In this document: positions 35,490 through 43,609 of the stretch, piece by piece
Numbering within the stretch: the first letter of the stretch is position 1
How the letters are laid out: every line of letters starts with the position of its first letter
Source of the DNA: Erysipelotrichaceae bacterium
Lineage (GTDB): Bacteria; Bacillota_I; Bacilli_A; Erysipelotrichales; Erysipelotrichaceae
Assembly (NCBI GenBank): GCA_017432545.1
Contig: JAFRJA010000001.1
Coordinates: 1-48,506, forward strand
Reading direction: 5' to 3'
Length of the DNA stretch: 48,506 nt
The notes under the pieces: model-generated
The model's database searches: none
Told to the model about the DNA's origin: nothing
Seen by the model: only the letters and a program-made list of their open reading frames with translations
Program-made: the position numbers and the translations under genes

Positions 35490-37112
35490 TTATTCGTAAT
35501 GGTTGATATTTACTGATAAGTAGAACAAGTAACCCTGGAGACGATTTACGAAACCTTCAGCATTCTTGTTGGCGTCAACCTGTTCACCAGACAGGATAAC
35601 AGTATCAATATTGCCGGCTTCATATTCCATCAGAGCAGTCTGAGTATCTTCAAGAACACGGAAGACAACTTTCTTAGCTGTACCTGCTGCTTCATAATCA
35701 GAAGCGAAGTAGTACTTGTCGTTAGCCTTCAGTTCATATGAATAACCAGGAGTCCAAGAATCAAGGATGTACGGACCAGAGCTGAGTACTGTCGTAGCAC
35801 TTGTCGCATACTGATCGCCCTGAGCATCGATGAATTCCTTGTTGATAGCGAAGCAGCTCGGGAATGCCAAGCAGCCCAGGAAGATACCATTTGGTTTTTC
35901 AAGAGTTACCTTGAAGGTCTTCTCATCAACAGCTTCCCAGCTCTTGGCGAGTAATACGTCAGAGATCCACCAGCTGTAATCAGAAGCCAGTTCTTCAGAG
36001 ATCAGTCTGTCCCAAGAATCTACGAAGTCCTGAGCAGTTACATTTCTGACAACGTTGCCGTCATGGTCTACCCATACAGCATCGTCTCTGATCTTGAAGG
36101 TGTAAACTGTACCGTCTTCAGACATCTCATGGCTTTCAGCCAGATCATATTTCCAGTTACCATCTTTATCCAGTTCTGTTAAACCAGACATGAACATTGT
36201 TTCAGCAATGAAGGAAGTACCGTCAGTTGCGAACTGGTTATCCAGATAGATGATATCGGTATTGGTTACTAATGTCGTAGAATCCTTACCGACGATATGA
36301 CGATAGTTATCAACAGCTGCAGAGTGGAATTCGATGCCGGAGATTTCCGGTCTGATGATCATAGCACCACCAGCCTGGAAGACAGGAACGATACCGAAGT
36401 CTTTCGAAACGAGAACCTTTTCAGCCTCGAGGAACTTCTGCCATCTTTCATCCATATCAGTTGTAGCTTCTGCATCTTCAACCAGCTTGTCATATTCAGC
36501 AGAGTTGTATCTGCCGGAGTTGTTTGAAGTGTTATAGCTTACATACAGATCCATGTAAGTCTGAGGATCGGCATAGTCAGGGCCCCAACGAGTCAAGGCA
36601 ACCTGATAATCACCATTATCCATCAGCTGCAGTCTTTCTTTCTTCTGCTTAGAAACAAGATTGACCTTGAAACCAACTTCTTCGAGATAGTAAGCAATCT
36701 GCTCAGCAGCCTTGATTACTGAATCACCTTCGTTAGTACCATAGAGCAGATCAACAGTTAATTCTTTCTTGCCTAACTCTTCACAAGCCTTGGCATAGAA
36801 GTCCTTAGCCTGATCAACGTCATAAGCAACAACGCTGCCCTGGTCTTCACGGAAGTCAGCACCAGTCGAAGGATTGCCGGCGAGCTGGAAAGGAATGATA
36901 CCTTCAGCTGCAACAGATCCATCGTTCAATGATTTCGCAAGCGATACTCTATCGATTGCATAGGACATTGCTTTTCTAACATTTTCGTTCTGGAAAATAA
37001 CGACATCTGCACCGCCGTCATCGCCACCGCCGTCGTTTCCGCCGCCGTTGCCGCCACCTGAGCAACCGACCAGAATGAGTAATGCTAATAAAATCGCTAA
37101 TAGCTTTTTCAT
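35490..37112 (-). CDS. oppA: Circularly permuted oligopeptide-binding lipoprotein OppA
   Basis: 540 residues: lipoprotein signal (LLILVGC, lipidated Cys17), a Gly/Asp/Asn linker (18-36), then the halves of an SBP_bac_5 protein in reversed order. Residues 38-273 match the usual C-terminal half: FQNENVRKAMSYAIDR, which normally lies near residue 300, through RYNSAEYDKLVEDAE and FGIVPVFQAGGAMIIRPEISG. Residues 285-540 match the usual N-terminal half: SGLTELDKDGNWKYDLAESH, EMSEDGTVYTFKIRDDAVW, TAQDFVDSWDRLI, LSSGPYILDSW, ending LFYLSVNINHYE. The last residues would normally run straight into FQNENVRKA. The lipid anchor is thus attached to lobe II. The reading frame is intact, with GGGAGG upstream and a consensus promoter. 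OppBCDF downstream look normal. Confidence 0.93.
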   Translation of the reverse strand: MKKLLAILLALLILVGCSGGGNGGGNDGGGDDGGADVVIFQNENVRKAMSYAIDRVSLAKSLNDGSVAAEGIIPFQLAGNPSTGADFREDQGSVVAYDVDQAKDFYAKACEELGKKELTVDLLYGTNEGDSVIKAAEQIAYYLEEVGFKVNLVSKQKKERLQLMDNGDYQVALTRWGPDYADPQTYMDLYVSYNTSNNSGRYNSAEYDKLVEDAEATTDMDERWQKFLEAEKVLVSKDFGIVPVFQAGGAMIIRPEISGIEFHSAAVDNYRHIVGKDSTTLVTNTDIIYLDNQFATDGTSFIAETMFMSGLTELDKDGNWKYDLAESHEMSEDGTVYTFKIRDDAVWVDHDGNVVRNVTAQDFVDSWDRLISEELASDYSWWISDVLLAKSWEAVDEKTFKVTLEKPNGIFLGCLAFPSCFAINKEFIDAQGDQYATSATTVLSSGPYILDSWTPGYSYELKANDKYYFASDYEAAGTAKKVVFRVLEDTQTALMEYEAGNIDTVILSGEQVDANKNAEGFVNRLQGYLFYLSVNINHYE

Positions 37113-37143
37113 TAAGAATCCTCCCTAATTTTTTATAACATTA

Positions 37144-37172
37144 ATCTTATGCCAAATGAAAATGCTTGTCAA
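37144..37172 (-). promoter_or_regulatory. Consensus promoter of oppA
   Basis: Minus-strand TTGACA (37167-37172, perfect), a 17-base spacer and TAAGAT (37144-37149) lie about 32 bases before the oppA start. GGGAGG provides the ribosome site. It is the best promoter in the window. Confidence 0.85.
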
Positions 37173-37200
37173 TTATTTTTGTTAATAATTTACATTTCAA

Positions 37201-37214
37201 TGAAAATATTTTCA
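37201..37214. promoter_or_regulatory. Perfect 14-bp palindrome upstream of the oppA promoter
   Basis: TGAAAATATTTTCA is a perfect palindrome about 28 bases upstream of the -35 box. It fits the CcpA consensus at all positions except the central CG, which is TA here. It may be an operator; AT-richness makes chance occurrence possible. Confidence 0.4.
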
Positions 37215-37230
37215 TAAATTATTTCTACCT

Positions 37231-37256
37231 GAAAGAAAACAGATATTTCTATCTGT
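37231..37256 (-). terminator. Terminator after the M14 carboxypeptidase gene
   Basis: Minus-strand ACAGATA-GAAA-TATCTGT forms a seven-pair stem with a GNRA tetraloop, followed by TTTCTTTC. It starts three bases after the stop and separates the amino-acid importer operon from oppA. Confidence 0.8.
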
Positions 37257-37259
37257 CTT

Positions 37260-38942
37260 CTACTCAATGATTATTTTAGCTTCTGCTTTACCAGCCTTGA
37301 TCTGCTGAGTTTTTACAGTTATTACATCCTGTGGCTTGGCCTTGATCACAAAAGAGACCTTCTTGCGTGATTTGCCACTTTGCATCGTAGAGATATTGCC
37401 ATAGAAGAATACACCGGTCTTAGTTGCGCTGTAACCGCTTAATTCGCCTATCTCAATTTCATTAGCGCCGCTTACTGTTTGTGCATCGATATTTACTTTC
37501 ACCGGCTTGGCTTTTCTTATATTGACCGCATTTCTGGTAAGAGCGCTCGAGAGATAACCGCGATTTGCGATGATCGCTTCGATCTTATAGATGCCATCAG
37601 CTATTTTCTCTGACTTCACATCTTCGATCACCAGTACCGGCAAGCTCCTGATAAAGCGCATATTGAATCTGGTATCATTCTCCAGTTCATTCAAAAGGAA
37701 ATTCTCCGGCGGATTCTGATGCGTAAACTTGTAGTTGAAACCACCGACTTCGACTTCACCGAAATAAGGATGATCGATCTTTTTCCAGTCGCTGTAATAC
37801 TGTGGAGCGTTTTCCTTGGTCCATTTCATTATGGCCGCAAAACGTTTCATGTCTTCCGCAAAATCATCTTTGCGCTTTTCGCCCCAGTTGATCGGCACAC
37901 CAGCCTTGGATGCCACATCCCAGAATTCCATCGTATAGCACGGAATGCCCTGCGTCTCATACATCCAGTCATCCAGAGCTCCGGAATCATAGAATTCCTG
38001 CGAACTTAGGAATGAATCAAAGATGTTCAGCATCTTGTAGCCGAGCTCTTCTTCACCCATCCTGGCAATGGCTTTTAAGACATCGATATCTTCCTTAGGC
38101 GCCTTGGCTTCGTTTTTAGTTCCGGGCGGATAAAGAATTATTCCACCCGAAGTATGGCCGATCGCAGCGGCACAGATGTTCTGATGAGCCAGGATGAAAT
38201 CAGCGATGGCTTTGGTCTCTATGTTTGACAGCGGGTAATCGCCTGCCCCTTCCTGTCTGTATTCCGGATACCAGCCATATGGGAAGTTGCGGTTGAAATC
38301 AAGACCCCAGTCTTCCTTTTTCAGTCTGAGGTTTTCATCTCCCTCAAACTCTTCCAGAAGGCCTTCCGGATAGATGTCATAGAAATCACCAAACTTGTCA
38401 TCGGGTGCTCTTAAGACCATCAGACCCGGATCGTTTTTATCTTTCTTCCAGGCTCCGTATGGCGTCTTGATCCTCATCATCCTTATCACGCCGTCATCAT
38501 CGAGATCTTCTTCCTTGATGCCGCCTTTTTCCTTAATATAATCCCTGTTTACGGAACGTAGAGTATAAGGCGTCGAAAGATAAGTCTCAGCTCCATCAGG
38601 GGTAACTCTCGGGATGACATAGAGTGTATAGTTATCAAGGATATCTTTTACTTCCTCATTATCGCTGTAATTGCTCAGCAGATAATCTATCGTATGCATC
38701 GCACACATTGAAGAAGTGACTTCACCCGCATGGATATTTCCGTCAAGATAAAAAGCCGGTTTATCATTATGATCACCGATCTTCTTATTGCTTAAAACAG
38801 CCACATATTGGTTACGTCCTTCTTCAGTTACGCAATTGACCTCAAGGCTCATCAGCTCCGGATAGCTTTCCGAAAGCTGCTTGAGATTATTGCTTAATTC
38901 ATCATATTTATAATAATGATCATAACTGAATGTCGTTTTCAT
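37260..38942 (-). CDS. M14-family zinc carboxypeptidase, cytoplasmic
   Basis: 560 residues without a signal peptide. The zinc ligands are His71 and Glu74 in DGNIHAGEVTSS and His264 in AAAIGHTSGGII; the catalytic Glu340 is in YTMEFWDV. SVNRDY and GLDFNRNFPYG provide the substrate-side Asn-Arg pair typical of M14. After residue 400 a C-terminal beta-rich region follows. The family removes C-terminal residues from peptides. It is the last gene of an operon that begins with an amino-acid T-box and importer, so it may release the same amino acid from imported peptides. Substrate preference cannot be read from the sequence. Confidence 0.88.
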   Translation of the reverse strand: MKTTFSYDHYYKYDELSNNLKQLSESYPELMSLEVNCVTEEGRNQYVAVLSNKKIGDHNDKPAFYLDGNIHAGEVTSSMCAMHTIDYLLSNYSDNEEVKDILDNYTLYVIPRVTPDGAETYLSTPYTLRSVNRDYIKEKGGIKEEDLDDDGVIRMMRIKTPYGAWKKDKNDPGLMVLRAPDDKFGDFYDIYPEGLLEEFEGDENLRLKKEDWGLDFNRNFPYGWYPEYRQEGAGDYPLSNIETKAIADFILAHQNICAAAIGHTSGGIILYPPGTKNEAKAPKEDIDVLKAIARMGEEELGYKMLNIFDSFLSSQEFYDSGALDDWMYETQGIPCYTMEFWDVASKAGVPINWGEKRKDDFAEDMKRFAAIMKWTKENAPQYYSDWKKIDHPYFGEVEVGGFNYKFTHQNPPENFLLNELENDTRFNMRFIRSLPVLVIEDVKSEKIADGIYKIEAIIANRGYLSSALTRNAVNIRKAKPVKVNIDAQTVSGANEIEIGELSGYSATKTGVFFYGNISTMQSGKSRKKVSFVIKAKPQDVITVKTQQIKAGKAEAKIIIE

Positions 38943-38951
38943 TTTTAACTC

Positions 38952-39701
38952 CTACAATACCTGGGAAAGGAATTCCTTCGTTCTTTCGTTCTTCGGATTA
39001 CTGAACAGCTCCTCTGGCGTTCCTTCTTCGGCAACTACACCTTCATCGATGAAGATGACCCGATCCGCCACTTCTCTGCAGAAACCCATTTCATGGGTGA
39101 CGATGACACAGGTCATGCCTGAATTCGCCAGCTCACGGATTACTTCCAGAACGCCTTTGACCATTTCCGGGTCCAAAGCGGAAGTCGGTTCATCAAACAG
39201 CATCACATCCGGTTCCATGGCCATGGCCCTGATGATCGCCAGACGTTGCTTCTGACCACCGGAAAGCTTACGCGGATATTCGTTGGCCTTATCGCTTAAG
39301 CCAACCTGTTCCAGAAGCTTGTAAGCCTGAGCTTTGGCTTCTTCCATTGGGATCTTCTTTTCCAGCGTCGGAGCCAAGGTTATATTATCCAGAACAGTCA
39401 GGTGTGGAAAGACATTAAACTGCTGGAAGACCATGCCGATCTTCTGTCTGTGCAGATCGATGTCAGTGCTCTTAGGATCAAGTTTCTGTCCCTCAAAATA
39501 CACTTCACCTGATGTCGGCTCCTCGAGCATATTCAGACAGCGTAAGAACGTTGACTTACCACCGCCGGAAGGACCGATGATACAGATGACTTCACCTTTA
39601 TATATCGATTCGGAAATGCCTCTTAATACTTCCAGATCATTGAAATTCTTTCTGAGATCTCTTGTCTCGATCAATGGTACTCTATTCTCAGTCACTTGCA
39701 C
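38952..39701 (-). CDS. Polar amino-acid ABC transporter ATPase
   Basis: 249 residues, the length of GlnQ/ArtM/HisP ATPases. Walker [11 protein letters not shown]-loop [11 protein letters not shown], signature [15 protein letters not shown], Walker [16 protein letters not shown] and [19 protein letters not shown]. It starts with GTG after AGAGG and overlaps the permease gene by 14 bases. It energises the importer whose permease and binding protein are the two preceding genes. Confidence 0.96.
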   Translation of the reverse strand: MQVTENRVPLIETRDLRKNFNDLEVLRGISESIYKGEVICIIGPSGGGKSTFLRCLNMLEEPTSGEVYFEGQKLDPKSTDIDLHRQKIGMVFQQFNVFPHLTVLDNITLAPTLEKKIPMEEAKAQAYKLLEQVGLSDKANEYPRKLSGGQKQRLAIIRAMAMEPDVMLFDEPTSALDPEMVKGVLEVIRELANSGMTCVIVTHEMGFCREVADRVIFIDEGVVAEEGTPEELFSNPKNERTKEFLSQVL

Positions 39702-40353
39702 TAAACCTCTTTTCCAATTGCTTAACCAGAGAGGTAAGCACTAAAGTCAGCAGCAGATAGATCCCGGCAATGATGAATAAAGGCTGCCAGGAAAGATATT
39801 TGTTGGCCAGAAGGACTCTGGTATACATCAGTTCGTACAACATGAATGATCCGGCCATGGAAGTCTCCTTGATCATGGCGATATATTCATTGGCTAAAGC
39901 CGGTAAGATATTCTTTATCGCCTGTGGTAAGACGATCTTGGTCATCGTATGGGAAGCAGACATGCCCAAAGAACGCGCTGCCTCCGTCTGACCATAATCG
40001 ACCGAATTGATACCGCCTCTGATGATCTCAGAAACGTATGCTGAAGAGTTCATGATCAAAGCGATCAGAACGTATACTTCCTTATCGACATTATTCAAAA
40101 CCGGAATAGCGATCGGAATAAAGAAATAGGCGATATACATCTGCACCAGTAAAGGTGTTCCCCTCAGCACATTGACATAGACCTGAGCGATACCCGTGAC
40201 GATTTTGTTTTTGGATAAAGCCATGAACGCCACGAGCGTACCCAATATCGAGCCCAGAGATACGGCAATGAACGCATAACGCAGTGTTCCTAACGTACCT
40301 TTGAGAAAGATCGGCCAGTATTGAATAAAGACATCAATAATACTGGGACCCAT
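39688..40353 (-). CDS. Polar amino-acid ABC transporter permease
   Basis: 221 residues of the HisM/GlnP family with about five membrane helices. It begins [20 protein letters not shown] and contains the family phrase [19 protein letters not shown], and the EAA-type coupling loop [20 protein letters not shown]. One permease gene only, so a homodimer is expected. The start follows the binding protein stop after two bases. Domain order is normal, in contrast to its binding protein. Confidence 0.95.
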   Translation of the reverse strand: MGPSIIDVFIQYWPIFLKGTLGTLRYAFIAVSLGSILGTLVAFMALSKNKIVTGIAQVYVNVLRGTPLLVQMYIAYFFIPIAIPVLNNVDKEVYVLIALIMNSSAYVSEIIRGGINSVDYGQTEAARSLGMSASHTMTKIVLPQAIKNILPALANEYIAMIKETSMAGSFMLYELMYTRVLLANKYLSWQPLFIIAGIYLLLTLVLTSLVKQLEKRFSASD

Positions 40354-40355
40354 TT

Positions 40356-41327
40356 TTAATTATTCTCCAGCGCAACGATCTGGTCTTCAACATACATCTG
40401 CTGTAAAGAAGAAGCCTGGGCAATGATGTGTTTACCGACAAAGTCTTCAAGGCTCTTGTACTGATCAGCCTGATCAGCCGGAACGATCAGAGTGTGGAAC
40501 GTGACATCATCATCACCGATATAACCGGTAGAAAGTTCGAATGCTTCGGCTCTGTCAGCCTTCCAGCCAAAACCCGAGAAAGCCATATCGACTTTACCTG
40601 TATCAACAGCCGTCAAGACCGCATTGAAATCCATCGTTTCGATCTTTAATTTGACACCGAGGCAGTCAGCCACGAATTTCGCCAGCATCATTTCACTGCC
40701 GTAAACAACGCCTTCTTCCGTAACGAATTCAGCTGCCGGATAGTCTGGCGAAGTTGCGATTACCAACACGCCGTTATCAAGAACTTTCTTCAAGACACCA
40801 TCAGCCTTGCTCAGATCAACAGTCGGTTTCTCCAAGTTTGCAGTATCAAGCAGATAAGTATAGGTATCATCAATGATCGCATTGTTGTAGATCGGAGTAT
40901 CACCGACTACCTTCAAAGCAGCCTCATCTTCCGTACCGGACTGGATCTTGGCAATTGCCGTCCACAGTCTGTAATAACCGTTGTCATTGGCATACTTGAT
41001 GACGGTATTTGCTGCATCCATCAGAGAAGTCTCACCTTTCTTGGCAGCCGCAACATTACCTTCATAATCACCATACATCGTCAGATCGAAATTGATTCCG
41101 CTCATCGCAAACTGTCCATCAGACTGATCGACATAGTTCTGCGCTGTCGTACCATCAAGCGCGATCGCATCACACTTGCCCGTCGATAAAGCCAGGATCG
41201 CCTGATCAAGTGTATTGACCAGTTCAAGTTCCGTCTTCTTGGAACCTGAGTTGTCCTCTTTCTTTGCACAACCGACTAAAGCACATAACATTAATACAGA
41301 TAATAATATAATTAATAATTTCTTCAT
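40356..41327 (-). CDS. Circularly permuted amino-acid-binding lipoprotein (SBP_bac_3)
   Basis: 323 residues: lipoprotein signal (CALVGC, lipidated Cys20), a short linker, then family SBP_bac_3 segments in reversed order. Residues 33-127 match the usual C-terminal part: NTLDQAILALSTGKCDAIAL (the hinge region with the ligand-binding Asp), GNVAAAKKGETSLMDAANTV and NDNGYYRLW. A roughly 50-residue linker (128-175) follows. Residues 176-323 match the usual N-terminal part: LKKVLDNGVLVIATSPDYPA, AKFVADCLGVKLKIETMDF, ALTAVDTGKVD-type repeat of lobe I, and SLEDFVGKHIIAQASSLQQ, which normally leads into TLDQAILAL. The break lies in lobe II, as in OppA. Frame, ribosome site and T-box control are intact. 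Substrate is probably arginine or another cationic amino acid, judged only from the riboswitch. Confidence 0.93.
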   Translation of the reverse strand: MKKLLIILLSVLMLCALVGCAKKEDNSGSKKTELELVNTLDQAILALSTGKCDAIALDGTTAQNYVDQSDGQFAMSGINFDLTMYGDYEGNVAAAKKGETSLMDAANTVIKYANDNGYYRLWTAIAKIQSGTEDEAALKVVGDTPIYNNAIIDDTYTYLLDTANLEKPTVDLSKADGVLKKVLDNGVLVIATSPDYPAAEFVTEEGVVYGSEMMLAKFVADCLGVKLKIETMDFNAVLTAVDTGKVDMAFSGFGWKADRAEAFELSTGYIGDDDVTFHTLIVPADQADQYKSLEDFVGKHIIAQASSLQQMYVEDQIVALENN

Positions 41328-41423
41328 TTTCTTTTCCTTCCTTTTCTTAAAAATATTTCAAACCGATTAACTTAACTGTAATAAGATCTTCGTCGTCCTT
41401 CCATTTTACATACCCCCTTCAAT

Positions 41424-41451
41424 AAAAAATCCCTGTTGCTTAACAACAAGG
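41424..41451 (-). terminator. T-box regulatory terminator
   Basis: Minus-strand CCTTGTTG-TTAAG-CAACAGGG forms an eight-pair stem with one G-U pair, followed by TTTTTT. Its 5' arm shares TCCTT with the antiterminator, so the two structures exclude each other. Confidence 0.92.
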
Positions 41452-41645
41452 ACGAAATTTCCGCGGTACCACCTTGATTCCCGGTAAACATACCGGACCC
41501 TCAACCAATCTGTAACGGGATAAACCGTGACCTGCTCAATCATTCGCAGGTCAGACTCCAAGGCACGTTCGCTTTCCGTATCCTGCTGTCCTTTCACTCT
41601 GTGACAGCTCGCTGTAGGATCAGTCAAAAACTACTACTCCTTATC
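41424..41645 (-). ncRNA. T-box riboswitch, probably arginine-specific
   Basis: The minus strand carries the full T-box plan. Stem I has AGCGA, an apical stem GCTGTC/GACAGC and a distal loop containing GAGTGAAAG. The specifier region GAA-CGT-GCC-TTGGAG gives CGU (41565-41567), an Arg codon. Further hairpins GACCTGC/GCAGGTC and CCGGTA/TACCGG follow. The conserved antiterminator bulge AAGGTGGTACCGCGG is at 41461-41475, followed by the competing terminator. Uncharged tRNA binding to the UGGN bulge would permit transcription of the amino-acid importer and carboxypeptidase genes. The T-box call is firm. The specifier is assigned by comparison with the GAA-NNN-RCC pattern of other T-boxes and is less certain. 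Confidence 0.93.
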
Positions 41646-41658
41646 TTTGTGATGCCTC

Positions 41659-41688
41659 TATTTAATCATTAATTCTCGGATTAATCAA
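41659..41688 (-). promoter_or_regulatory. Promoter of the T-box operon
   Basis: Minus-strand TTGATT (41683-41688), an 18-base spacer and TAAATA (41659-41664) lie just upstream of stem I. The interval 41689-41794 between this promoter and the divergent gene is AT-rich with no other feature. Confidence 0.55.
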
Positions 41689-41794
41689 TGAAAAAAATGA
41701 AAATTTCTTAAATAAATTTCACTTTTTTTACATCAATTGAAAAATTTTACAAATTTTTTCTTCATTTCCTCAAGTATAATAATTTACGGATTAT

Positions 41795-43111
41795 ATGAAT
41801 AATAAAAGAAAAAAACTGTTAATATCTGTAATTATATTAGGTATTTCCCTGGTCATATTATTGACCTATCTCATTGGACTTATCCATTTTTCTTTACATT
41901 TTCTGCCTAATACTTTTATCAACGGTGTAAATGTCTCCAATATGGATCTGCAGAAAGCCAATGAAGCATTAAGTTCGATCGATCCGACCCTGACGATAAT
42001 CCAGAAGGATATCACCGGAACCAAAGGTATCGGTCAGGATCTGAATCTCAGAAAGATATCCAAAGACATCAGTCTTGATTCCTCTGATGCTCTTAAAAAA
42101 CAGAATGCAGCACTGTGGTTCCTTCTTTTAGGAGATAAGAGCACTGCTGCCTATAAAGTAAGCGGCACTCTGAATGAAGACAAAGCCAATGAGCTGATCA
42201 ATGAATTGTATTGTCTGCAAAGCGAGAATATCCGCATGCCGCTGAACGCTCACTACGAGATAAAGGACGGAGGTCTTAAACTGGTACTGGCCGATCGAGG
42301 TTCCTACATCAGGGAAGATATCGCCAGATCCAAAGTCTCAGATCTTATTCATAATATCTTTGACGGAACTGACAGCGATGTTCTGGATCTGCAGGAATAC
42401 TACACGATGCCTGAGATCGCCAGTAATGATCCGAAACTCAATGAACAGAAAACATATCTGGAAAAGATCATCAATTCCGGTCTATCGATTTTCATCAATG
42501 ATGATACTTCCGTAAATGTCGATCCTGATACTTTGGGTGAACTGATCATCTATGATGGAAATGATTATGTCGTAGATGAAGATAAACTCAACACATATGT
42601 AAATGAACTGGCGATAGAACACAACATCTCCGCCAATGAATACATCGACAAGAATCAGCTTAAAAATGATCTCAAAGAGGCGATCCTTAAAGGATCAGGT
42701 GAACAGATAAAGATAAACTGGATCGAAGAAGTCCATAAGGAGATCAGAGTCTCCATACCTGAACAGACATTGCGCTACTACGAAAATGACGCGCTGGTCC
42801 TGACTTCACCGATCGTTTCCGGCAATGGCGATATCACCGATGCCACCCCGACCGGACACTTTGAAGTCACCAAGAAAACACCTAACTCGACACTGTCGGG
42901 AGCTGGCTATGTCGAACATGTGGATTACTGGATCGGCTTTGATCCGACTGGTCGAGTCTATGGTTTCCACGATGCCTCATGGCGCAGTGAATTCGGCGGT
43001 GATATCTACCTGTCAGATCCATCCCGAGGTTGCGTAAATATGCCTACCGACAAGATCGCCCAGCTTTACCGCATGGTCGATATCGGTACCGATGTCTATA
43101 TCTCAAACTAA
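41795..43111 (+). CDS. L,D-transpeptidase (YkuD) with N-terminal membrane anchor
   Basis: 438 residues. An N-terminal membrane anchor (LLISVIILGISLVILLTYLI, about 8-30) is followed by two putative peptidoglycan-binding regions of the PG_binding_4 kind (about 35-300, beginning LPNTFINGVNVSNMDL). The C-terminal YkuD domain holds SGNGDITDATPTGHFEV, GRVYGFHDASWRSEFGG and the catalytic SRGCVNMP with Cys near residue 413. It forms 3-3 crosslinks in peptidoglycan or anchors proteins to it, outside the membrane. TATAAT at 41775-41780 lies 15 bases before the ATG and no Shine-Dalgarno is visible, so the leader would be about eight bases. Confidence 0.93.
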   Translation: MNNKRKKLLISVIILGISLVILLTYLIGLIHFSLHFLPNTFINGVNVSNMDLQKANEALSSIDPTLTIIQKDITGTKGIGQDLNLRKISKDISLDSSDALKKQNAALWFLLLGDKSTAAYKVSGTLNEDKANELINELYCLQSENIRMPLNAHYEIKDGGLKLVLADRGSYIREDIARSKVSDLIHNIFDGTDSDVLDLQEYYTMPEIASNDPKLNEQKTYLEKIINSGLSIFINDDTSVNVDPDTLGELIIYDGNDYVVDEDKLNTYVNELAIEHNISANEYIDKNQLKNDLKEAILKGSGEQIKINWIEEVHKEIRVSIPEQTLRYYENDALVLTSPIVSGNGDITDATPTGHFEVTKKTPNSTLSGAGYVEHVDYWIGFDPTGRVYGFHDASWRSEFGGDIYLSDPSRGCVNMPTDKIAQLYRMVDIGTDVYISN

Positions 43112-43131
43112 AGGAGTGAAAACTCCTTTTT
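43110..43131. terminator. Bidirectional terminator between two convergent genes
   Basis: AAAGGAGT-GAAA-ACTCCTTT forms an eight-pair stem with a GNRA tetraloop, with TTTT on the plus side. It directly follows the transpeptidase stop and abuts the stop of the convergent glycosylase gene. Confidence 0.85.
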
Positions 43132-43609
43132 ATAAAACCACTTTCCAGCAGTCGATCAGTTTATCCAATGAATACGCCGCATTGGCTGGGGAACTCGAAG
43201 GAAGACAGATCGCTTTTTCATTCAATTCTTCTTCCAGATATTTCTTATAGTATTTCTCAGCTGTCTTGCCATTGACGAAGATCCTTTCGATCTTTGAATC
43301 CTTAAGGATCTTGGAAACATCATTGATTTTCAGTACCCTGATACTGCTGTCACTGGAACCGGTGATCTCACAGCTTTCGATCACATCCCACAAGGCGATA
43401 TGATTGCGATGAAGGAATTCTTTTTTATCTTCAACATTTTCAGGTACTTCTTCTTTAAATAAAGCTGCCAGTATCTTCCAGAAACGATTCTGCGGATGAG
43501 CGTAGAAGAAAACTTGTTCTCTGGATTTAACCGAAGGAAAACTTCCCAAGATCAGTATCTTTGAATCTCTATCAGAGACCGGTTTTATATTATGGACCTG
43601 TTTATTCAT
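43130..43609 (-). CDS. DNA-deoxyinosine glycosylase (uracil-DNA glycosylase superfamily)
   Basis: 159 residues. The active-site motif LILGSFPSVKSRE with YAHPQNRFWKIL matches the hypoxanthine-DNA glycosylase family (family 6 of the UDG superfamily), and the DNA-minor-groove loop is SSSPANAAYS. It removes hypoxanthine, the product of adenine deamination, from DNA. Its start overlaps the end of the CCA-adding enzyme gene by eight bases, so the two are translationally coupled. Confidence 0.87.
   Translation of the reverse strand: MNKQVHNIKPVSDRDSKILILGSFPSVKSREQVFFYAHPQNRFWKILAALFKEEVPENVEDKKEFLHRNHIALWDVIESCEITGSSDSSIRVLKINDVSKILKDSKIERIFVNGKTAEKYYKKYLEEELNEKAICLPSSSPANAAYSLDKLIDCWKVVL

Noticed and set aside
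35490..41327. The possibility that the reversed SBP halves are an assembly artefact
   Set aside because: Each gene is one uninterrupted frame with signal peptide, ribosome site and proper upstream control at the new N-terminus, and two different genes show it. An artefact would more likely break frames. Long-read confirmation is still desirable.
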